A stretch of 18,588 bases of DNA from DATCDR01 sp036510575 (lineage in GTDB: Bacteria; Actinomycetota; Acidimicrobiia; Acidimicrobiales; Bog-793), in contig DATCDR010000050.1 of assembly GCA_036510575.1 (NCBI GenBank), positions 1 to 18,588 on the forward strand, read 5' to 3'. Shown one piece after another: positions 15,109 to 18,588 of the stretch. The position numbers were made by a program, and so were the translations under genes. The notes under the pieces are model-generated. The model was not told where the DNA came from, ran no database searches, and saw only the letters and a list, made by a program, of their open reading frames with translations. Position 1 is the stretch's first letter. Every line of letters begins with the position of its first letter.

Positions 15109-15741
15109 CTACAACACGCCCTTGGTCGAGGGCAGCGACGTGCTCTCGACGCGGACCGCAGCGCGAAGTGCCCTGGCAGTGCCCTTGAAGGATGCCTCGA
15201 GGATGTGGTGGGTGTTCTTGCCGTATCGAAGCGCGAGGTGCAACGTGAGCGCTGCCTCCATCACGAATGCCCGGAAGAACTCCTCGGCGAGTTGCGGGTC
15301 AAAGCCTGGGGTCCCAAGCGGCGAGCGCTCGTCCCCGAGCTCGACGTCGTAGCGGAGAAACGGCCTGCCCGAGCAGTCGAGCGCCACATCGACGAGTGCC
15401 TCGTCGAGCGGGAGCGCGATCGACGCGAAGCGCTGGATGCCCACCTTGTCGCCGAGCGCGTCGGCAAACGCCCGCCCGAGGCTGAGGCCGGTGTCCTCGA
15501 CGGTGTGGTGCGCGTCGACCTCGAGGTCGCCGGTTGCCTTTACGAGCAGGTCGAAGCCGCCGTGGCGCCCGAGTTGGCTGAGCATGTGATCGAAGAACGG
15601 CAGTCCGGTCGAGACCTCACAGATCCCGGTTCCGTCCAGATCGAGCACAACTTCGACGTCGCTCTCCTTGGTCGTTCGATGCACGCGGCCTACCCGTGGA
15701 CGATCCTCGACGACTGCGGCTAGGGGCGTCTTTGCACTCAT
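15109..15741 (-). CDS. hisB: Imidazoleglycerol-phosphate dehydratase HisB
   Basis: Manganese-dependent dehydration of imidazole glycerol phosphate to imidazole acetol phosphate. The two pseudo-symmetric halves carry the metal motifs: PFFDHM (Asp51, His52), DAHHTVEDTG (His78, His79, Glu82) and KNTHHILEASFK (His178, His179, Glu182). It is the monofunctional enzyme without the phosphatase domain found in enterobacteria. At 210 residues it is about 12 longer than usual at the N-terminus. ATG at 15741 has AAAGG eight bases upstream. The ribosome-binding site falls in the right arm of a small predicted hairpin (separate entry). Confidence 0.97.
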   Translation of the reverse strand: MSAKTPLAAVVEDRPRVGRVHRTTKESDVEVVLDLDGTGICEVSTGLPFFDHMLSQLGRHGGFDLLVKATGDLEVDAHHTVEDTGLSLGRAFADALGDKVGIQRFASIALPLDEALVDVALDCSGRPFLRYDVELGDERSPLGTPGFDPQLAEEFFRAFVMEAALTLHLALRYGKNTHHILEASFKGTARALRAAVRVESTSLPSTKGVL

Positions 15742-15748
15742 CGCCTAA

Positions 15749-15773
15749 GCCTTTCACGGAAAGCTCGGCCGAG
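15749..15773 (-). promoter_or_regulatory. Hairpin overlapping the hisB ribosome-binding site
   Basis: Within the 50-base hisC-hisB gap, the only sizeable spacer in the operon, the minus strand has AGCTTTC-CGT-GAAAGGCT. This can fold into a seven-pair stem with one bulged base and a three-base loop. The right arm contains the GAAAGG that serves as hisB ribosome-binding site. Just upstream is the perfect palindrome CTCGGCCGAG (15764-15773). Modulated hisB translation is possible but not demonstrated. Confidence 0.35.
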
Positions 15774-15791
15774 GTGTCCGACGATGGAGTA

Positions 15792-16889
15792 CTACGAGCC
15801 TGCGAGCACCGCGTCGAGCGCAGCGAGAAATGCATCGTTTTCCGCCGGTGTTCCAACGGTGACCCGCAAGAAGCCCTCGAGGTCGGCATAGGTCGAGAGA
15901 TCACGGACGATCACCGAGTGCGCAACGAGCGTGTCCCAGACGTCGTGGGCGCTTTGGCCAGGCACCCGGAAGAGGATGAAGTTCGCCTGGCTCGGCACCA
16001 CCTCGACCAGTCGGGAGCCGAGAGAGTCGAGCAGGCGCTCGCGCTCGTCGACGAGTCGCCGGACGCGATCGTGCATGTCATCGACATAACCAAGCGCGAT
16101 CCTGCCCGCTGCCTGCTTGAGCGCGTCGAGGTGGTAGGGAAGGCTGACGCTGAAAAGGGCGTCGACTACCTCAGGGTCGGCGATCGCGTAGCCGAGGCGG
16201 AGGGCGGCGAGCGACCAGGTCTTGGAGAAGGTGCGAACAACTACGAGATTCCGATGTGCCGAGGTGAGCTCGATAGCTGATCTGAGCGCGAACTGGCCGT
16301 ACGCCTCATCGACGATGACGAGTCCAGGAGCTAGTTCCAACACGTGCTGGACGATGTCCAGGCTCTCGACACGTCCGGTCGGGTTGTTCGGCGAGCAGAG
16401 AAAGACCACTGCTGGTGCCGCGGGATCGGTCCTGGCCACCTCGCCGAGCACGCGGTCGACCTCGTCTGCGCTTACTAGGTACTCCTTGTCCCGTTCGCCC
16501 GCGAACACCTTCGTGCCGGTGATCCGGGGAATGTGGCTGTGCAGCGCATACGTCGGCTCGAAGACGACAGCTGTCCTCCCGGGTCCTCCGTATGCGAGCA
16601 GTAGCGACTGGATCACTTCGTTCGAGCCGTTCGCGGCATAGACCTGCGAGACGTCGACGCCGTGTAGCGCACCGATGGCGCGACGCAGCTCGACGGCGAC
16701 CCGATCCGGGTAGCGGTTAAGCGCCACCTCGTTGATCTCGCCGAGCAGCTCGGCAACGAATCCTGCAGGCGGTGGCTCAGGTGCCTCGTTGGTGTTTAAC
16801 CGGACCGAGACGTCGAGCTGCGGCGAGAAGTACGCCTCCATCGAGGCGACTTCGTCGCGCGGCGCGATCAGCCGTCGCTCCTCGCTCAT
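15792..16889 (-). CDS. hisC: Histidinol-phosphate aminotransferase HisC
   Basis: PLP aminotransferase (fold type I) converting imidazole acetol phosphate and glutamate to histidinol phosphate. With the chosen start the cofactor lysine is Lys223 in RTFSKTWSLAALRLGY. LNTNEAPEPPP, AANGSNEVIQSLL, EPTYALH, CSPNNPTG and IVDEAYGQF occur in family order. Length 365 is typical. I start at ATG 16889 rather than the in-frame ATG at 16901. GGAG lies six bases upstream of 16889, and the ATG then overlaps the hisD stop as ATGA, the junction type used repeatedly in this region. The upstream choice would add only four residues. A 50-base gap follows before hisB. Confidence 0.97.
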   Translation of the reverse strand: MSEERRLIAPRDEVASMEAYFSPQLDVSVRLNTNEAPEPPPAGFVAELLGEINEVALNRYPDRVAVELRRAIGALHGVDVSQVYAANGSNEVIQSLLLAYGGPGRTAVVFEPTYALHSHIPRITGTKVFAGERDKEYLVSADEVDRVLGEVARTDPAAPAVVFLCSPNNPTGRVESLDIVQHVLELAPGLVIVDEAYGQFALRSAIELTSAHRNLVVVRTFSKTWSLAALRLGYAIADPEVVDALFSVSLPYHLDALKQAAGRIALGYVDDMHDRVRRLVDERERLLDSLGSRLVEVVPSQANFILFRVPGQSAHDVWDTLVAHSVIVRDLSTYADLEGFLRVTVGTPAENDAFLAALDAVLAGS

Positions 16890-18187
16890 GGAGTACTCCA
16901 TGTCGCCTCGCCGGTGCGGAGCCGCACCGACTCTGCATGCGCGCTAAGCCCCTCGGCTTCGGCGAGCGTCGCGACATGTGTCGCGACCTCTTGCATTCCC
17001 GTCTCTGAGATCCGGACCGCGTGCACCCGGCGGATGAAGTCCTCGACGCCGAGCACACTTGCGAAGCGAGCGGTTCCATGTGTCGGAAGTACATGGCTCG
17101 GCCCAGCGATGTAGTCCCCCGCTGACGCTGGAGCGTACGGGCCGAGAAAGATGACACCTGCGTTCTTCACGCCCTTGACGAGGGAGTCCGGGTCCTCGAT
17201 CAGTAGCTCGAGGTGCTCGGGGGCTATCGCGTTCGAGACTTCGAGCGCCTGTTCGGCTGAGTCGACGAGCACGATGTAGCCGCCACCATCGAGGGTGGAG
17301 AGGGTCTCTTCGCGCCGAGGAGAGGCGTCGACGATCCGATCTATCGCCGCGCCGATCGCATCGGCGGCAGACTCTGACCAGGTGATCAGCCAGGCGAGAC
17401 CGTCTGGACCGTGCTCTGCCTGAACAATGATGTCAATTGCCGCCCACTCCGGCGGCGTGGTGTCATCGGCGATGACAACCACCTCGGACGGTCCCGCGAA
17501 CGCTCCAGGGACGCCGACCACGCCTCGCACCTCGCGTTGGGCGATGCTGACCCACTTGTTGCCGGGGCCGACGATGACGTCGACTGCTGCGAGTGACTCC
17601 GTCCCGTAGGCCATCGCCGCGATCGCCTGCGCGCCGCCGACCCGATAGAGCTCGTCAACTCCCGCGATCGCCGCCGCGGCGAGGATCTCGTCGGGGAGGG
17701 TGCCGTCCCGGGTAGGCGGCACACAGCAGATCACCTGGCGAACTCCTGCGACCCTCGCCGGGACGGCTGTCATCAAGACACTCGACGGATAACTCGCGCG
17801 ACCCCCCGGCGCGTATACGCCCGCGCGGTCCACCGGAATCGCGAACTCCTCGACCTCGATGCCGCCGCGGACGTAGGTCGACGGCAGCCCAGCTCGGTGT
17901 TGATGGAACGACTCGACGGCGTCGTGTGCCGCTTGTAGCGCCGCACGAAGCGACGGTGCGAGACGCCTGAGCGCCGCGGTGAGTTCAGCGTCAGGAACGC
18001 GCATCTCGGCGACGTCGACACCGTCGAAGCGTCGAGTGAGATCCCGGACGGCAGCGTCGCCTCCCGTTCGAACCTCCTCGATAATCGACCGGACGGCCGC
18101 GACGGGGCCTTCCTCTCCAATGTTGGGACGGGGGAGCTCAAGCGGATCTCCGACTTTGCGCCCTCGCAGATCAAGTCGAGCGAGCAC
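16886..18187 (-). CDS. hisD: Histidinol dehydrogenase HisD
   Basis: Zinc- and NAD-dependent four-electron oxidation of histidinol to histidine, the final two steps. With the start used here the residues match the known enzyme closely: zinc ligands Gln256, His259 (VQAEHGPDG), Asp358 (AGDYIAGPSH) and His417 (LSAHAESVRLR), and catalytic Glu324-His325 (IAPEHLELL). GPGNKWV and GPSEVVVIAD are also present. I place the start at GTG 18187 (433 aa), giving VLARLDLRG at the N-terminus as in relatives. A further in-frame ATG at 18250 would add 21 residues unlike the family and run through the promoter. A TANNNT box six bases upstream supports 18187. First gene of the his-trpE operon. Confidence 0.97.
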   Translation of the reverse strand: MLARLDLRGRKVGDPLELPRPNIGEEGPVAAVRSIIEEVRTGGDAAVRDLTRRFDGVDVAEMRVPDAELTAALRRLAPSLRAALQAAHDAVESFHQHRAGLPSTYVRGGIEVEEFAIPVDRAGVYAPGGRASYPSSVLMTAVPARVAGVRQVICCVPPTRDGTLPDEILAAAAIAGVDELYRVGGAQAIAAMAYGTESLAAVDVIVGPGNKWVSIAQREVRGVVGVPGAFAGPSEVVVIADDTTPPEWAAIDIIVQAEHGPDGLAWLITWSESAADAIGAAIDRIVDASPRREETLSTLDGGGYIVLVDSAEQALEVSNAIAPEHLELLIEDPDSLVKGVKNAGVIFLGPYAPASAGDYIAGPSHVLPTHGTARFASVLGVEDFIRRVHAVRISETGMQEVATHVATLAEAEGLSAHAESVRLRTGEATWSTP

Positions 18188-18199
18188 GGACGAAGCGTA
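18188..18199 (-). promoter_or_regulatory. hisD promoter, predicted leaderless start
   Basis: Minus strand TACGCT (18199-18194) matches TANNNT and is followed by six bases (TCGTCC) and the GTG of hisD. This is the same arrangement as at argC and trpC. The -10 partly overlaps a direct repeat of GTAGCC (plus strand 18197-18202 and 18204-18209, seven-base period). No good -35 is seen at the usual distance. It would drive a ten-gene operon. Confidence 0.6.
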
Positions 18200-18225
18200 G
18201 CCAGTAGCCGAACAGGCCTCGCCAG

Positions 18226-18432
18226 ATGGGCCAAGATGCAGGCGTGCCAATCGACCGATCCGAACTCTCCTCGCTCACCGGGCTCATCGAGCAGGTGACC
18301 GACCGGATAACCAAAATGGCTGACCAGGCGGCGCTGGCGAAAGAGGACGGCATCGCCACCGAGCTCTTCGCAATCGAACGGGCGCTCACTGGTGCCAAAC
18401 GGCGACTAGTCCGATTTCTCGGCGGACGCTGA
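18226..18432 (+). CDS. Small helical protein of unknown function
   Basis: A 68-residue protein I do not recognise as a named family. From about residue 12 on it reads as two amphipathic helices (SSLTGLIEQVTDRITKMADQ and IATELFAIERALTGAKRRL), ending in a basic GGR tail. There is no signal peptide, membrane segment or cysteine. Third codon positions are strongly G/C, which supports real coding. The start could be ATG 18226 or GTG 18244. The latter is preceded by CAAGAT and six bases, close to the leaderless pattern used elsewhere here. It is divergent from hisD with 38 bases between start codons, and its last 27 bases overlap the end of the opposing nth gene. Confidence 0.6.
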   Translation: MGQDAGVPIDRSELSSLTGLIEQVTDRITKMADQAALAKEDGIATELFAIERALTGAKRRLVRFLGGR

Positions 18433-18588
18433 CGCCGGCACCCGCCGACGCCCTTCGACACCGGGCTTTGCCACCGGCACCGACGAGACGCGCCCTGCCG
18501 AGGGACAGATGTCAGCGAGCGAGCAGTGCGCGCAGTCGGGGTTTCGCGCCTTGCACGTCGCTCGCCCGTGCAGGATCAACCGAAGGCT
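18406..18588 (-). CDS. nth: Endonuclease III Nth, C-terminal end only
   Basis: DNA glycosylase/AP lyase that removes oxidized pyrimidines. Only the last 60 codons are in the window; the frame is open from base 18588 to TAG at 18406-18408. The peptide starts SLRLILHGRATCKARNPDC and continues AHCSLADICPS. This gives the [4Fe-4S] ligand spacing Cys-X6-Cys-X2-Cys-X5-Cys that ends the Nth catalytic domain. A tail of about 30 residues rich in Ala, Val and Arg follows and is longer than in E. coli. The helix-hairpin-helix and active-site Lys/Asp lie outside. MutY has a similar cluster but normally a further large domain after it, so Nth is preferred. Confidence 0.88.
   Translation of the reverse strand, partial: SLRLILHGRATCKARNPDCAHCSLADICPSAGRVSSVPVAKPGVEGRRRVPASASAEKSD

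Noticed and set aside
16890..16901. Upstream ATG for hisC at 16901
   Set aside because: It is possible, but it lacks the spaced GGAG and gives a 16-base overlap with hisD. ATG 16889 fits both the ribosome-binding site and the ATGA overlap.
18188..18250. N-terminal extension of hisD to the ATG at 18250
   Set aside because: It would add 21 residues not found in HisD, read through the predicted -10 box, and overlap the divergent small gene.
1..18588. CRISPR array, insertion sequence, prophage or toxin/defence cassette
   Set aside because: I saw no regularly spaced repeats, transposase or integrase motifs, terminal inverted repeats or base-composition break. Nearly every base belongs to conserved biosynthetic or regulatory genes.

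Overview
The window is GC-rich chromosomal DNA that reads as the amino-acid-biosynthesis core of an actinobacterium. It holds, almost entirely on the minus strand, the histidine genes (hisD-C-B-H-A-F, then a GroES-like gene and hisI), trpE with a ygfZ-type gene, then trpC-F-B-A with an aldo/keto reductase, then argC-J-B. The order hisDCBHA-F-I-trpE-...-trpC-B-A is the his/trp supercluster known from Mycobacterium and Streptomyces. Two points argue for a lineage outside the well-studied ones: a separate trpF is present (most actinobacteria lack it and use PriA), and HisA is of the ordinary type. An early-branching actinobacterial class such as Acidimicrobiia is a guess from context, not a demonstrated placement.

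Layout from right to left, the direction in which most genes are transcribed. The 3' end of nth (endonuclease III) enters at 18588 and runs convergently into a small plus-strand helical-protein gene (18226-18432). Divergent from that gene is a tightly packed ten-gene operon, hisD (18187) to ygfZ (9668). Its genes overlap or lie within about 50 bases of each other. The operon ends tail to tail with a plus-strand two-component system (response regulator 7556-8266, histidine kinase 8295-9671), and a single CTAG provides the stop codon on both strands. Divergent from the regulator is trpC-F-B-A plus an aldo/keto reductase (7479 to 3037). After only 35 bases comes argC-J-B (3001 to the left edge, argB truncated).

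The enzymes cover all cyclization, transamination and oxidation steps of His synthesis (hisG and hisE are not here), the anthranilate and post-anthranilate Trp steps except trpG and trpD, and the first part of the acetylated Arg pathway. HisH/HisF form the glutamine-dependent IGP synthase and TrpA/TrpB the tryptophan synthase complex.

The most useful unexplained structure is regulatory. All three minus-strand operons begin with the same arrangement, a TANNNT -10 box, exactly six bases, then ATG or GTG, which predicts leaderless mRNAs. The argC promoter also carries a palindromic ARG-box-like site overlapping its -35. Other points of interest are the GroES paralogue inside the his operon, the two-component system splitting the trp genes, and direct repeats in the regulator/trpC divergent gap. 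I see no mobile element, CRISPR array, phage or tRNA/rRNA gene, no gene-free stretch above 300 bases, and no clear candidate for a wholly new multi-gene system.
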